From Bacillota bacterium (GTDB taxonomy: Bacteria; Planctomycetota; UBA8108; UBA1146): a stretch of DNA of 64,000 bases. Under the pieces are notes generated by a model. It was given only the letters and a program-made list of their open reading frames with translations, did no database searches and was not told the DNA's origin. Within the stretch, counting starts at the first letter, position 1. Every line of letters begins with the position of its first letter. A program made the position numbers and the translations under genes. The stretch is from positions 52,100-116,099 of the forward strand of contig QNYK01000063.1 in the NCBI GenBank assembly GCA_003973385.1, read 5' to 3'. Shown here piece after piece: positions 1 to 9,634 of the stretch.

Positions 1-1112
1 TCGCGGAATACTGGGAATGCACGGTTGCGGCGATGACATGGCCGGATGGTCCACCCAACATGATTCTCGATGACGGTGGCGATGCCACGATGCTGGTCCT
101 GAAGGGGCACGAGTTCGAGCAGTCGGGCGCGGTACCTGAGTTCATGGCCGGGGACCCTGAAGAGTGGAAGTACGTGCTCGATCTGATGCTCGTCAGCCTC
201 AGGGATACTCCGGGCAAATGGACCGCGATAGCGGAGAACATCCGGGGAGTGACCGAGGAAACCACTACCGGCGTGCACCGGCTCTACCAGCTGGAAGAAT
301 CAGGATCGTTGCTATTTCCGGCGATGAATGTCAACGACTCGGTCACCAAGAGCAAGTTTGACAACCTCTACGGCTGCCGTCACTCCGTGGTCGATGGACT
401 CTGCCGAGCCACGGATGTGATGTTGAGCGGTAAGGTCTGTGTCGTGCTGGGATTCGGGGATGTCGGCAAGGGATGTGCTCAGGCGTTACGAGGTCAGGGT
501 GCCAGGGTCGTTGTCACCGAGATAGACCCGATCTGTGCCCTGCAGGCAGCGATGGAAGGCTACCAGGTAGTACGCCTGGAGGACGTGGTTTCCGATGGAG
601 ACATATTTGTCACCACCACCGGTAATCGTGACATCATCTGCGTCGAGGATATGAAAAAGATGAAGAACAACGCCATCGTTTCCAATATCGGTCACTTCGA
701 CAACGAGATCGACATGGCAGGACTTGCTGCGGTGCAGGGGATCACCTGCGAAAATCTGAAAAATCCCGAGCAACACCAGAATCAAGTCGACCTGTGGAGA
801 TTTCCACAGGGACATTCGATCATCGTGCTGGCAGAAGGCCGCCTGATGAACCTGGGTTGTGCCACAGGGCACCCATCCTTCGTGATGAGTGCGTCGTTTA
901 CCAATCAGGTGATGGCGCAGATCGAGTTGTTTCAGGATCCAGGGAAATACGCCAACAAGGTCCATGTTCTGCCGAAGACCCTCGATGAAAAAGTCGCCCG
1001 ATTGCATCTCGCCAAACTCGGGGTCCGACTGACCGAGCTGACGGATGTTCAGTCGAATTACCTGGGGATCGCCAAGCGGGGACCGTACAAACCGGACCAT
1101 TATCGCTACTGA
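1..1112 (+). CDS. ahcY: Adenosylhomocysteinase, 5'-truncated by window edge
   Basis: The gene enters from upstream: the frame is already open from position 3 and 369 residues are visible. Adenosylhomocysteinase is a cytosolic NAD-dependent enzyme that splits S-adenosylhomocysteine into adenosine and homocysteine, removing the product inhibitor of methyltransferases. Visible signatures are the substrate-site run [11 protein letters not shown] (about nt 58-91), the NAD-binding Rossmann motif GFGDVGKG (about nt 451-474), [16 protein letters not shown] just after it, GHFDNEID (about nt 691-714), and the canonical C-terminal end KPDHYRY. Family members are about 430-470 residues long, so roughly the first 60-100 residues lie outside the window. 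It converges with aceE; only 42 bp separate the stops. Identification is secure. Confidence 0.97.
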   Translation, partial: AEYWECTVAAMTWPDGPPNMILDDGGDATMLVLKGHEFEQSGAVPEFMAGDPEEWKYVLDLMLVSLRDTPGKWTAIAENIRGVTEETTTGVHRLYQLEESGSLLFPAMNVNDSVTKSKFDNLYGCRHSVVDGLCRATDVMLSGKVCVVLGFGDVGKGCAQALRGQGARVVVTEIDPICALQAAMEGYQVVRLEDVVSDGDIFVTTTGNRDIICVEDMKKMKNNAIVSNIGHFDNEIDMAGLAAVQGITCENLKNPEQHQNQVDLWRFPQGHSIIVLAEGRLMNLGCATGHPSFVMSASFTNQVMAQIELFQDPGKYANKVHVLPKTLDEKVARLHLAKLGVRLTELTDVQSNYLGIAKRGPYKPDHYRY

Positions 1113-1138
1113 TAGTGTCCAGTGAGTCGTTCGTGCTT

Positions 1139-1154
1139 CTCGAAATGCTTCGAG
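1139..1154. terminator. Small hairpin between convergent ahcY and aceE
   Basis: Seen directly: CTCGAA, loop ATGC, TTCGAG, a 6-bp stem in the 42-bp gap between two convergent genes. There is no long T run on either side, so a bidirectional terminator role is inferred from position only. Confidence 0.3.
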
Positions 1155-3818
1155 TCAGTTTGTCCAGGGAGTAGGTGCGTCCGGGTCAACATGATGGCGA
1201 TCGATGGCAGCAGTGACCTGCGCCGCCTCGATGGTTCCAGATCGAGCCAATGTGGAGAGCGCTGCGATCTCGATGGCAGCCTGATCGATCTCGAAAAAGC
1301 GTCGTAGTTGTTCGCGCGTATCCGATCTCCCGAAGCCGTCCGTTCCCAGACTGGTCCACGGACTGTTGACCCATGGCCTGACCATGTCGGGCAACTCCCG
1401 AATGTGATCTGTCACTGCAATCACAGGATCATCACATCCGCCAAGCAGTTCAGTGACCCTGGGAACTCGCGCTGCTTCCATGGGGTGGAGCAGGTTCCAG
1501 CGGTCCACCTCGAGAGCGTTTCTTCGCAATTCGGTGTAGGAGGTCGCAGACCAGACCTCGGCCAGCACCCCATGGTGTTGCCGTAGCGAATCCGCAGCTG
1601 CTCTGGCCAGCGGCAACAGCGGCCCGCTTCCAAGCAGGCGTACCCCGGGTCCATCCCCATCGGGGCTGGGTTCGACGCGATAGAGACCGTCGAGAATCCC
1701 CTGGCGACATCCTTCGGGCATCGGGGGCATGTCGAGGTTTTCGTTGTAGAGAGTCAGATAGAAGAACACATCTTCCTGCTCTCCGACCATCCGTCGCATC
1801 CCTTCCTCGATGACGACCGCAACCTCGTAGGCGTAGGCTGGATCGTAAGAGACGCACGACGGGTAGGCGCCAGCGATGATGGGGCTGTGACCATCCTGGT
1901 GTTGAAGTCCCTCACCATTGAGAGTGGTACGACCAGCAGTGGCTCCGAGCAGGAACCCACGGCCACGTCCATCGCCGAGTGCCCAGATCTGATCCCCGAC
2001 TCTCTGAAATCCGAACATCGAATAGAAGATGTAGAAGGGTAGCGTCACTTCCCCATGGGTCGAGTAACTGGTCGCTGAGGCAATCGTCGTGGCGAGCGAT
2101 CCACATTCGCTGAGGCCCTCCTGGAGGATCTGACCATCTGCCTTTTCGGTGTAGGAGAAGAGTAGTGAGTGATCCACAGGTTCGTACTTCTGTCCTCCGG
2201 GAGCGTAGATACCCACCGCCTTGAAGAGAGCTTCCATACCGAAGGTGCGAGCTTCGTCGGCGAGGATCGGGACTATTCTGGGGCCGATCCCATCCGCTTT
2301 GAGTAGATCACGAAACAGACGAGCAAACGCCATCGTGGTCGACGCCCGGAGTGAACCGCTCGTTCCTTCATGGAGTTTCTCGAACACCTGCTTGTCGGGA
2401 AGCGCGGGGACGGTGGCGCTGGAGTTCCTGCGGGGCAAGGAGCCGCCCAGCGCTGCCCTCCTTGCGAGGAGGTATTGAATTTCTGGAGAGTCGGGACCGG
2501 GGTGGTAGTACGGCGCTGACTCGACCTCATCATCCGAGATGGGAATATCGAGTAGGTCTCGAACCGCTCGCACCTGCTCACCTGCGAGTTTCTTCATCTG
2601 ATGAGAGATGTTTCTCGATGCCGTTTGCTGACCCAACTGATATCCCTTGATGCTCTTGGCGAGGATCACGGTCGGTCTTCCATCGGGTTGACAGGCGAGA
2701 TGATAGGCGGCGGCGACCTTGCGTCGATCATGACCACCACGACCAAGTTGATGCAATTGATCGTCACTCCAGCTGGCAAGCAGGGACTCAAGCCGGGGAT
2801 CGTCACCAGTGAGCTGCTTCCTGAGCCATGCACCGTCCTCGGCGACCGATCTCTGCCAGACTCCATCGACGATCGTGCCCATCCTGCGGGTCAGCAATCC
2901 CTCGGTGTCCCGGTCGAGAAGCGGATCCCAGAGTCGATCCCATATCACCTTGATCACTCTCCAGCCGGCACCGTGGAATGCTCCTTCGAGGTCCTGGATG
3001 ATGCTGGAGTTGCCCGTGACAGGGCCGTCGAGCCGCTGGAGATTACAGTTGACCACGAACACGAGGTTGTCGAGACCTTCACGCGAAGCGATGCGAATCG
3101 CACCCAGCGTCTCTGGCTCGTCACACTCTCCGTCGCCGAGGAATCCCCAGACCCGCTGCTCGCTGGTGTCCTTGATTTTTCGAGCAGAGAGGTATCGATT
3201 GAAGCGAGCCTGGTAGATGGCATTGATGGGGCCCAGACCCATCGAAACGGTCGGGAATTGCCAGAAACTGGGCATCAGTCGCGGGTGAGGGTAACTGGAG
3301 AGTCCGCCACCGCGCACTTCCTGTCGGAACCGATCGAGTTCGGATCGGTCGAGGTGACCTTCGAGAAAAGCTCGTGAATACATCCCCGGACTGGCGTGGC
3401 CCTGAAAAAACACCTGATCACCGCCACCTGGGTCATCCAATCCCCGGAAGAAATGCTGCTGTCCCACCTCGTAGAGTGTCGCAGCCGATGAAAATGTCGA
3501 CATGTGTCCACCGAGACCATCATGGAGAGCATTGGCTCTCACGACCATCGCCATGGCGTTCCACCTGACGATGTTCTCAATTCGATCCTCGAGTTCTTCA
3601 TCTCCCGGATAGTCCATCTCGGATGACGCGCAGATGGTGTTCTGATACGGGGTCACGGCTGTCGATCCGACCGGCAGGTGGCGCAACCGAGCGTGCCAGA
3701 GGACCTCATCGAGCAAGGCTCCCGCTCGATCCGCCCCGGCGGACTCTACCACCGAATCAACAGACTCCAGCCATTCCGAGGTCTCGGCAGCATCGTTAGC
3801 ATCTGGAAGATCTGGCAT
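1155..3818 (-). CDS. aceE: Pyruvate dehydrogenase E1 component, homodimeric type
   Basis: About 887 residues, the usual size for homodimeric E1p. It is the thiamine-diphosphate enzyme that decarboxylates pyruvate and acetylates the lipoyl arm of E2 in the pyruvate dehydrogenase complex. The ThDP-binding region is clear: FLGDGECDEPE followed by VVNCNLQRLDGPVTGN, almost identical to E. coli AceE. Other AceE blocks include GHASPGMYSRAFLEGHL and the C-terminal VTDHIRELPDMVRPWV. I start it at the ATG at 3818 (MPDLPDAND), which has GAGAGGAG about 10 nt upstream; a GTG at 3839 would add seven residues but lacks its own SD. The gene just upstream on the same strand is the Trm112-like protein, 26 nt away. 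No E2 or E3 gene is in the window. Confidence 0.96.
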   Translation of the reverse strand: MPDLPDANDAAETSEWLESVDSVVESAGADRAGALLDEVLWHARLRHLPVGSTAVTPYQNTICASSEMDYPGDEELEDRIENIVRWNAMAMVVRANALHDGLGGHMSTFSSAATLYEVGQQHFFRGLDDPGGGDQVFFQGHASPGMYSRAFLEGHLDRSELDRFRQEVRGGGLSSYPHPRLMPSFWQFPTVSMGLGPINAIYQARFNRYLSARKIKDTSEQRVWGFLGDGECDEPETLGAIRIASREGLDNLVFVVNCNLQRLDGPVTGNSSIIQDLEGAFHGAGWRVIKVIWDRLWDPLLDRDTEGLLTRRMGTIVDGVWQRSVAEDGAWLRKQLTGDDPRLESLLASWSDDQLHQLGRGGHDRRKVAAAYHLACQPDGRPTVILAKSIKGYQLGQQTASRNISHQMKKLAGEQVRAVRDLLDIPISDDEVESAPYYHPGPDSPEIQYLLARRAALGGSLPRRNSSATVPALPDKQVFEKLHEGTSGSLRASTTMAFARLFRDLLKADGIGPRIVPILADEARTFGMEALFKAVGIYAPGGQKYEPVDHSLLFSYTEKADGQILQEGLSECGSLATTIASATSYSTHGEVTLPFYIFYSMFGFQRVGDQIWALGDGRGRGFLLGATAGRTTLNGEGLQHQDGHSPIIAGAYPSCVSYDPAYAYEVAVVIEEGMRRMVGEQEDVFFYLTLYNENLDMPPMPEGCRQGILDGLYRVEPSPDGDGPGVRLLGSGPLLPLARAAADSLRQHHGVLAEVWSATSYTELRRNALEVDRWNLLHPMEAARVPRVTELLGGCDDPVIAVTDHIRELPDMVRPWVNSPWTSLGTDGFGRSDTREQLRRFFEIDQAAIEIAALSTLARSGTIEAAQVTAAIDRHHVDPDAPTPWTN

Positions 3819-3844
3819 GGAATCGATTCTCCTCTCCACCGGAC

Positions 3845-4054
3845 TCAGTCCTGGGGGGAATCTTCCGGTACGGGAAGGATCACAGGTATTCCGTCGACGA
3901 CAGGGAAGATCCGCTCGCAGCCGGTGCAGCCGAGCCCATCATCGCGCTGCTCCAGTGCACGATGCTCGTCGCAGGGGCAACAGAGCAGCGAGAGCAGTGC
4001 CGGATCGACCCCTGGTCGGGCCTCGTCTGGTGTTGCCGCGCCGGAGTCGGTCAT
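3845..4054 (-). CDS. Trm112/UPF0434-like small zinc-ribbon protein
   Basis: A 69-residue protein with the Trm112 pattern: LLCCPCDEH near residue 25, then GCTGCERIFPVVDGIPVIL near residue 42. Cys25, Cys28, Cys43 and Cys46 form two CxxC pairs likely to bind zinc, and the closing DGIPVIL segment is the hallmark of the family. In bacteria these proteins are small partners or stabilisers of other enzymes; the partner here is not known. The ATG at 4054 is preceded by TAGGAG seven nt upstream. The open frame extends further 5', but that part overlaps the divergent sfsA start and looks non-coding. It probably shares a transcript with aceE. Confidence 0.75.
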   Translation of the reverse strand: MTDSGAATPDEARPGVDPALLSLLCCPCDEHRALEQRDDGLGCTGCERIFPVVDGIPVILPVPEDSPQD

Positions 4055-4279
4055 CGGGCTGCTCCTATCGACCATCGCGATCCTTCCGGAGCGGGAACCG
4101 GGGTGGCACTCAGCGCTGCGGATCTTTAGAGTAGTCGATTCTCCGAGAACCTCACCTGAGGGCAACCGAATCGGCGACGACCGCCCACGAGAGAAGAGGA
4201 CATCGTTGCGATCTGCGTCGATCTTGAGCCGATTTTCGGGGATGCGAAGAAATTCCAATTCGGTCTCCGGAGCCTGCTG
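4055..4279. other. Divergent intergenic region, Trm112-like / sfsA
   Basis: 225 bp between two divergent genes. It must hold promoters for both directions, but I found no pair of hexamers close enough to consensus to name. Open frames crossing it have no SD and no recognisable product. Confidence 0.4.
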
Positions 4280-5008
4280 ATGGCCACTCTCCAGCTGGTC
4301 GAGGGCGTCTTGTTGCGACGCTACAAGAGATTTCTTGCCGACTGTCATCTTCCCGATCATGGCAAGGTGCTCGCGCACTGCCCCAACCCTGGAAGCATGA
4401 AGACCCTCATCGATGGCGAGCCGCGTGTCTGGCTAAGACATGTTCCAAAACCTGAACGAAAATTGAAGTGGACACTGACCTTGATCGAAGTCGGCCAGGG
4501 TGGCCAGGCACTCGTCGACACCTCGCTACCCAACGGCATCGTCTCCGATGGCATCCTGGCGAGACAAGTGCCGAGGATCGAACCGATCGGGCACCTTCGT
4601 CATGAGGTAGTCATCGGGAAGGGATCTCGTCTCGATATTGTGCTGGGCGACCAACCACGGCCGGACCAGGTTTCGGGCCAGATCTTCATCGAGGTCAAGA
4701 ATGTCACGATGCGATCATCCCAGGAACCAGGCCGTGCGGACTTTCCCGATTCGGTGACTGCTCGGGGCAGAAAGCACCTCGATGTACTGACTACCATCGC
4801 AAGGTCGGGAAAGCGATCGGTGCTGTTTCTGCTGCTGGGTCGGACCGACTGCCATCGAGTAGGATTTGCCTGTGACATCGATTCGAAATTCTGCGAGGCC
4901 CTCAGCCGAGCGGTTGAGGCCGGGGTAGAGGTGGTGGCGCACCGAATCAGCGTTGAGAACGCCGAAATCACCCTCGGAGATGAGGTTGAAGTGGACCTGC
5001 CACGATGA
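4280..5008 (+). CDS. sfsA: SfsA family DNA/RNA-binding nuclease-like protein
   Basis: 242 residues, normal for SfsA. The family was named for sugar-fermentation stimulation and has an OB-like N-terminus with a PD-(D/E)XK nuclease-like C-terminal domain. Family motifs are visible: KVLAHCPNPGSMKTL near residue 28, FIEVKNVTM near residue 136 (the Glu/Lys of the nuclease core), and FPDSVTARGRKHLDVL near residue 154. The ATG is preceded by GGAG with a 7-nt spacer. The gene overlaps the open frame but not the chosen start of the next gene. Confidence 0.93.
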   Translation: MATLQLVEGVLLRRYKRFLADCHLPDHGKVLAHCPNPGSMKTLIDGEPRVWLRHVPKPERKLKWTLTLIEVGQGGQALVDTSLPNGIVSDGILARQVPRIEPIGHLRHEVVIGKGSRLDIVLGDQPRPDQVSGQIFIEVKNVTMRSSQEPGRADFPDSVTARGRKHLDVLTTIARSGKRSVLFLLLGRTDCHRVGFACDIDSKFCEALSRAVEAGVEVVAHRISVENAEITLGDEVEVDLPR

Positions 5009-5084
5009 ATCGGCACCAGAAGCCGCTTGGCCTCGAAGCCTCTTGTGCCGTATTCTTTTCGATCCACCCAGTCTGGAGGCGCAG

Positions 5085-6173
5085 TTGAGTGAAACCGAGA
5101 GTGAAATCTCCATCGAACTTCTACGCGAACTGAGTCTCGCGTCAGGACCCCCTGGTGCAGAGGACGAGGTGCGCGCGATCGTCCATCGAGAACTGGGATC
5201 GCTTGCCAGTCTCCAGCACGACGCGCATGGAAGTGTCATCGTGGAAGGATCAGGGCAAGGGCCCCGCGTGGCGCTCGATGCGCACATGGACGAGGTGGGT
5301 TTCGCGGTGCAATCGATCGACGATGAGGGAAGGATTCACTTCGTGCCCCTGGGAGGCTGGTGGGGACATGTGTTGCTGGCGCAGAGGGTAGATATTCTCG
5401 CATCCGGTGGCCGCAAGATCCCCGGTTCGATCGGCTGCAAGCCGCCTCATTTCCTCAAGAAGTTGGAACGTGAGAAGGTCCTCTCGATCGAGGATATGCA
5501 CATCGATGTCGGGGCTCGAAATCGTTCTGATCTCGAGCAGTGGGGTGTACGGGTGGGAGATCCCATCTGTCCAAGGGGGCAGTTCGAGGCCCTGGCAGCG
5601 GCTGGCCGTTATTGCTGCAAGGCGTTTGACGATCGCGTTGGCGTGGGAGTGCTCATCGAGTCCTTTCGAATTCTGAACGCGGATACCGATCTATCCTGTC
5701 AGCCGATAGCAGTTGCAGCGGTCCAGGAGGAAGTGGGGTGCCGAGGAGCACGCACCGCAAGTGCCATCAGTCAGCCGGATGTTGCAATCATCCTGGAAGG
5801 AACACCTGCTGACGATCTGCCAGGGATGACCTCCAGGCAGTCGGTTCTCGGCGGCGGCCCCCAGATCCGGTTCCTCGATCCGACCGCACTCTCCAACAGG
5901 AGGCTGGTTCGCCTCTGCGAGCAGGTTGCTGAAGAGGAGAAGATCCAGGTTCAACTGGCGGTTCGCCGCAGTGGTGGCACAGATGCATCGACAACTCATC
6001 TGCATGGAAGTGGGGTTCCGACGATTGTAGTTGGAGTTCCTGCGAGGTCCATCCACAGTCATTCGAGCGTCATCGACATCGATGATTATCAGAAAGCGAT
6101 CCAGCTGGTGGTCGCGCTGGTGAGACATCTGGATACAGATACGGTCGGGTCACTGACCGACTACTCGTCGTAG
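5085..6173 (+). CDS. M42 family metallo-aminopeptidase
   Basis: 362 residues with the di-zinc M42 (glutamyl aminopeptidase / endoglucanase-M like) signatures: ALDAHMDEVGF (first metal His and Asp), KAFDDRVGVGVLIE (bridging Asp), VQEEVGCRGA (catalytic Glu pair), EGTPADD and the C-terminal HSHSSVIDIDDY. These cytosolic enzymes form dodecameric shells that trim N-terminal residues from peptides. I choose the TTG at 5085 because GGAGG lies five nt upstream; the frame is open further upstream but that part overlaps sfsA and lacks homology-like character. The stop overlaps the convergent kinase stop by 13 bp. Confidence 0.9.
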   Translation: MSETESEISIELLRELSLASGPPGAEDEVRAIVHRELGSLASLQHDAHGSVIVEGSGQGPRVALDAHMDEVGFAVQSIDDEGRIHFVPLGGWWGHVLLAQRVDILASGGRKIPGSIGCKPPHFLKKLEREKVLSIEDMHIDVGARNRSDLEQWGVRVGDPICPRGQFEALAAAGRYCCKAFDDRVGVGVLIESFRILNADTDLSCQPIAVAAVQEEVGCRGARTASAISQPDVAIILEGTPADDLPGMTSRQSVLGGGPQIRFLDPTALSNRRLVRLCEQVAEEEKIQVQLAVRRSGGTDASTTHLHGSGVPTIVVGVPARSIHSHSSVIDIDDYQKAIQLVVALVRHLDTDTVGSLTDYSS

Positions 6174-8671
6174 CTGACCTCGATGCCGCTATCGAAACAG
6201 ATTCTCTCGATATCTCTGCGCCGTTTGATCCGCGCACTCGGCAACTCATCTCCGCGCTGATCCAGTTCCTGGAGGATCAGCAGCGCCTCTTCGTGCCTTC
6301 CTGCGAGTGCGTCAATCCTCACCCTCGCTTCCAGTGCGCTGAACTGGAACTCATGTGAGATCTCTCTCGTGTCCATCGTCGCATCCGCCTCCGAGAGGAG
6401 TTTCTGAGCTTCATCGTCTCGTCCGCTGCGCAGCAGGATCGACGCCAGCCGCGCATAGGAGCGAGAGCAAAGTGGATGCTGGATGACATGCAATTGCCTG
6501 ACAGCCAGCAATGCAGATCGAGCACTCTGCTCTGCTCCTTCGAGGTCACCGATACGCTGTTGACAGCAAGCGAGCGCCCGATAATGCCTGGCGGTGCGGT
6601 CAGATTTTTCACCACGCAGTGAGATCTGGATCTGGACAGAATGGGTCAGGTCCTCCAGCGCAGCAGCGAGTTCTTGCTCGGTTTCATCTCCTGAAGGAAT
6701 ATCCAGGATCGTTCCAGCCCGATGCAGCAAGCAGGTCGCCATCAGGTCTGGATGCTCATCGTCGATGACACCGATGGCTTCATCGAGGATCTCACGGGCT
6801 TCCTCCCGATATCCCTGAAGCGATATCGAGTGCGATAGTGTCAGCAATTGAGGAGCCCTGTCCGATCTTGGTTCCGAGGGAAGGCTGATCAACAGGCCCC
6901 TGGCGATTTCCTCCGCCTGGGCGTGATCCCCGCGGATATTGAGCAGATCAGCCAGCTCGTGCTGGATCTCGAGGGTACAGGCGCCGGGGGCATCCGCAGG
7001 GACTGATTCGAGTGCCTGCTGAAGCGATTGCTCGGCATCGGAGAGTCGCCTGAGCAACTGGCGTGCGCGGGCCAGTTTTCTGTAGGCTTCCACCCGTTCC
7101 TCTTTGGCCCAGTACGGGTGTTCTTCCCGGAGCGCTGTTTCCGCCTCGAGCAGTTCGGCTGCACGATCCGCAGCTCCGGTCTGGAGCAGGATGGACGCCA
7201 ACGAACCGAGCAGCGTCGCTCGTGTCTGAGGCTGCTCATCGAGACCGAAGAGCAAATCTCGTGCGCCCCGGTCGAGCAACTCATGTGCGGTGATTCGGTG
7301 CAACGATGGATTTTCACCCGACTCCTGGAGAAACAACTCGGTCAAGAACTCGGTGACCTCCCGCGAGCGCTTGGCCTGCTCCTGTGCTTTACTTGCTTCT
7401 TCTGCGGCGTTCGCCCTGGCTCGAAGGACTCCTCGGAGCATCTTGGAGATTTCTCCTGCGCTGCGCGGACGATCTGATTCACTGCGTTGCATCGCCTGTC
7501 GACAGATTTCCGCCAGATCATCGGGGGAATCCGGATCCATCTCCTGGACATCCCTGGGTGCGCCCTTCTGTAGCAATCGCAGCACCTTGTGACCGGGTAA
7601 TGGTACATCTCCAGTTCGATACGGGGGGCGACCCGTGAGCATCTCGTAGAGCAGAGTTCCGATCGCGTAGACATCGGTCCAGGGGCCGATCTCTCCCTCT
7701 TCGGGACTTGCCTGTTCAGGCGACATGTAGGAGGGGGTGCCGACGACGGCACTGTCTCGAGTGATGACAGTGGATCCTGAGAGGGACGACGAAAGACTGT
7801 CGGAGAGAATATCAACAATCGGTTCATCATCGACATCGGCAAGGATGCGTGCGAGTCCCCAGTCCATCACATAGACCTCCCCGAAGCGTCCCACCATGAT
7901 GTTCGCAGGTTTCACATCGCGGTGAATTATGCCCCTGGAGTGTGCATATTCGAGGGTGTCGCAGACCTTGAGCAATATTTCCAGCAGCCGATTTCGATCC
8001 CATCCATCGGTTCCATCTCTGGCAAATCGAATGCAGTCTTTCAGCTCCCGGCCGTGAACCCTGTCCATCGTGAAGTAGAAACGGCCATCCGCATCGCTGT
8101 TCAACTCATGCACCGGAACGATGCCGGGGTGAGCGAGCTGGGCGGTGACTCGTGCCTCTCGTAGGAATCTGCGCAATCTTTGCGGTGGTGCATCTCCAGC
8201 TTCGTTGCCAAGAACGACCTTCATCGCCAGATCTCGCTGCAACACAGGATCGGAGACACTCAACACAGCACCCATGCCGCCACGAGCGATTTCCTCGAGG
8301 AAGTCATATCTCCCCTCGAGGCGGGGGATCAGGGGAATGACTTTTTCAGACTTGCCGGAAGAACTGAGATCCAGTTCATCGCTATATCTATCCAGTAGTT
8401 TTTCTGCCAATCCTACGGGCAGTTTGATGTCGGCACTGCGTTGGCTCGAATGAGCCAATCTCTCGTCACGGCGGCGATGATACTCCTGCAACTGTCTCTG
8501 CAGGTCTCCTGCCATCAGCGGATTCTCCTCGCAGGCTCGATCAATCGCAGCCTCGATCGTCTCGTCACCTCCTAGCAAACGAGCAAAAAGGAGCTCCGCA
8601 GGGGAGAGGGGGGCATGGCCATCGTCTGCGTGAGGGTCGGGCTCGGTAGCCAATTGACGCTTCCGTTCCAA
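6161..8671 (-). CDS. Serine/threonine protein kinase with C-terminal TPR region
   Basis: 836 residues. The PknB-like kinase domain spans about residues 122-395: Gly-rich loop ARGGMGAVLSV, VAIK-type Lys151, catalytic HRDVKPAN at 250-257 and DWGLA at 270-274 (Trp in place of the usual Phe of DFG, as is common in bacterial kinases). The APE-type stretch SYMSPEQAS follows. From about residue 400 a coiled-coil-like Ala/Glu-rich linker leads to TPR-like helical repeats to the C-terminus. No membrane helix is evident, so it is probably cytosolic. Start is TTG at 8671 with GGAG eight nt upstream. It is divergent from an ECF sigma factor 76 bp away, a pairing that suggests a shared signalling module; this is inference. 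Confidence 0.92.
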   Translation of the reverse strand: MERKRQLATEPDPHADDGHAPLSPAELLFARLLGGDETIEAAIDRACEENPLMAGDLQRQLQEYHRRRDERLAHSSQRSADIKLPVGLAEKLLDRYSDELDLSSSGKSEKVIPLIPRLEGRYDFLEEIARGGMGAVLSVSDPVLQRDLAMKVVLGNEAGDAPPQRLRRFLREARVTAQLAHPGIVPVHELNSDADGRFYFTMDRVHGRELKDCIRFARDGTDGWDRNRLLEILLKVCDTLEYAHSRGIIHRDVKPANIMVGRFGEVYVMDWGLARILADVDDEPIVDILSDSLSSSLSGSTVITRDSAVVGTPSYMSPEQASPEEGEIGPWTDVYAIGTLLYEMLTGRPPYRTGDVPLPGHKVLRLLQKGAPRDVQEMDPDSPDDLAEICRQAMQRSESDRPRSAGEISKMLRGVLRARANAAEEASKAQEQAKRSREVTEFLTELFLQESGENPSLHRITAHELLDRGARDLLFGLDEQPQTRATLLGSLASILLQTGAADRAAELLEAETALREEHPYWAKEERVEAYRKLARARQLLRRLSDAEQSLQQALESVPADAPGACTLEIQHELADLLNIRGDHAQAEEIARGLLISLPSEPRSDRAPQLLTLSHSISLQGYREEAREILDEAIGVIDDEHPDLMATCLLHRAGTILDIPSGDETEQELAAALEDLTHSVQIQISLRGEKSDRTARHYRALACCQQRIGDLEGAEQSARSALLAVRQLHVIQHPLCSRSYARLASILLRSGRDDEAQKLLSEADATMDTREISHEFQFSALEARVRIDALAGRHEEALLILQELDQRGDELPSARIKRRRDIERICFDSGIEVSYDE

Positions 8672-8718
8672 ACAGGCCGCTCCGCCAGGGAGTCGGGGGT
8701 GTGAATTTTGGTCCAGAC

Positions 8719-8728
8719 TGATATATCA
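8719..8728. promoter_or_regulatory. Palindrome in kinase/sigma divergent intergenic gap
   Basis: The 76-bp gap contains the perfect 10-bp palindrome TGATATATCA. It is AT-rich relative to the surroundings and could be a -10 region or an operator shared by the two divergent genes. No matching -35 was found in either direction. Confidence 0.3.
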
Positions 8729-8747
8729 TGACGCACTGGAGACAACC

Positions 8748-9482
8748 ATGACAGATCCAGTGCCACCCGATGCCGAAGATGCGCAGATTCCCCCCGATGA
8801 GGAGCCGCAGCCTGATTCTCCAGACGATGTGGGAGCGGATGATCAAAGTTCCATCGAATGGCTCCAGAAATTTGCAGATGGCGACGAAGCCGCATTTGAG
8901 CGCCTTCTGGCCGATGAATTGCCGAAGTTACGCCGCCGTGTCGAGGATAGGCTGGGCGTTGACTTACGTCGACGCATCGATCCCAGCGATGTTCTGCAAC
9001 AGGCTGCTCTGGATGTGTATCAACTTCGAGACGGCTTCGAGGATCGCGGACTTCCAGCCTTCAGGGCATGGCTAAAAACGGTCACCTTCAACAATTTGAA
9101 TCGACTGATCGAGAAGGAACTCGCGCAGAAACGAGATCCCAGGCGAGAGAAGCGAAGAGCGATGGAGGCAGGCGCGAGCCGTTCGCTCGATCCTCTGGGA
9201 AACCTCGCAGCTTCGATCTCATCTCCCTCGGCAGGACTTCACCGCCAGGAGGCGCTGGATCTGCTCGAAAACTGTCTGGATATGCTCTCTGATGAGGACC
9301 GGGACCTGCTCCGCTGGATCGATGAAGACGGCATCGGCTACGAGGAGGTCGCTCGGCGGCTCACCGTCAACATCGACGCTGCTCGTCGCCGTCACAGTCG
9401 AGCCATCGCGAGACTGAGGAAACTGGCGGATACGATGCGAGGCGAGATACCAGCGCCAGACGCAGATGCAGACGAGCAGTGA
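8748..9482 (+). CDS. ECF-type RNA polymerase sigma factor
   Basis: 244 residues. Region 2 occupies about residues 45-125 (LRRRIDPSDVLQQAALDVYQL, then FRAWLKTVTFNNLNRLI) and region 4 about 175-228 (LSDEDRDLLRWIDEDGIGYEEVARRL, then a helix-turn-helix with ARRRHSRAIARLRKLA). This IDPSDVLQQ arrangement is characteristic of the planctomycete ECF groups associated with Ser/Thr kinases. The N-terminal 35 residues are acidic and Pro-rich and look unstructured. GGAGA precedes the ATG. No anti-sigma factor is adjacent; the divergent kinase may be the regulator. Confidence 0.9.
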   Translation: MTDPVPPDAEDAQIPPDEEPQPDSPDDVGADDQSSIEWLQKFADGDEAAFERLLADELPKLRRRVEDRLGVDLRRRIDPSDVLQQAALDVYQLRDGFEDRGLPAFRAWLKTVTFNNLNRLIEKELAQKRDPRREKRRAMEAGASRSLDPLGNLAASISSPSAGLHRQEALDLLENCLDMLSDEDRDLLRWIDEDGIGYEEVARRLTVNIDAARRRHSRAIARLRKLADTMRGEIPAPDADADEQ

Positions 9483-9513
9483 CGAGGACCCTTTCTGCTG
9501 GATTCCCGCGGCT

Positions 9514-9557
9514 CACATTCCATGTGACCTTGACCATTTGATCCTGAGGCCTAGCAT
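9514..9557 (+). promoter_or_regulatory. Candidate promoter and operator upstream of kgd
   Basis: TTGACC (9530-9535), a 16-bp spacer and TAGCAT (9552-9557) form a plausible sigma-70-like promoter about 80 bp before the kgd start. An inverted repeat CACAT-TCC-ATGTG (9514-9526) lies immediately upstream of the -35 and could be a regulator site. The rest of the 152-bp gap shows nothing else. Confidence 0.4.
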
Positions 9558-9634
9558 CGGGCTGCGGACCTGCGCGATGGGTTCGCCCTTACCGGCACGA
9601 AGGTAACTGTACTCACCCCATCGGGAGGATCACC

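Noticed and set aside
2601..3377. 258-residue plus-strand open frame opposite aceE
   Set aside because: Antisense to a highly conserved aceE; no SD and no motif.
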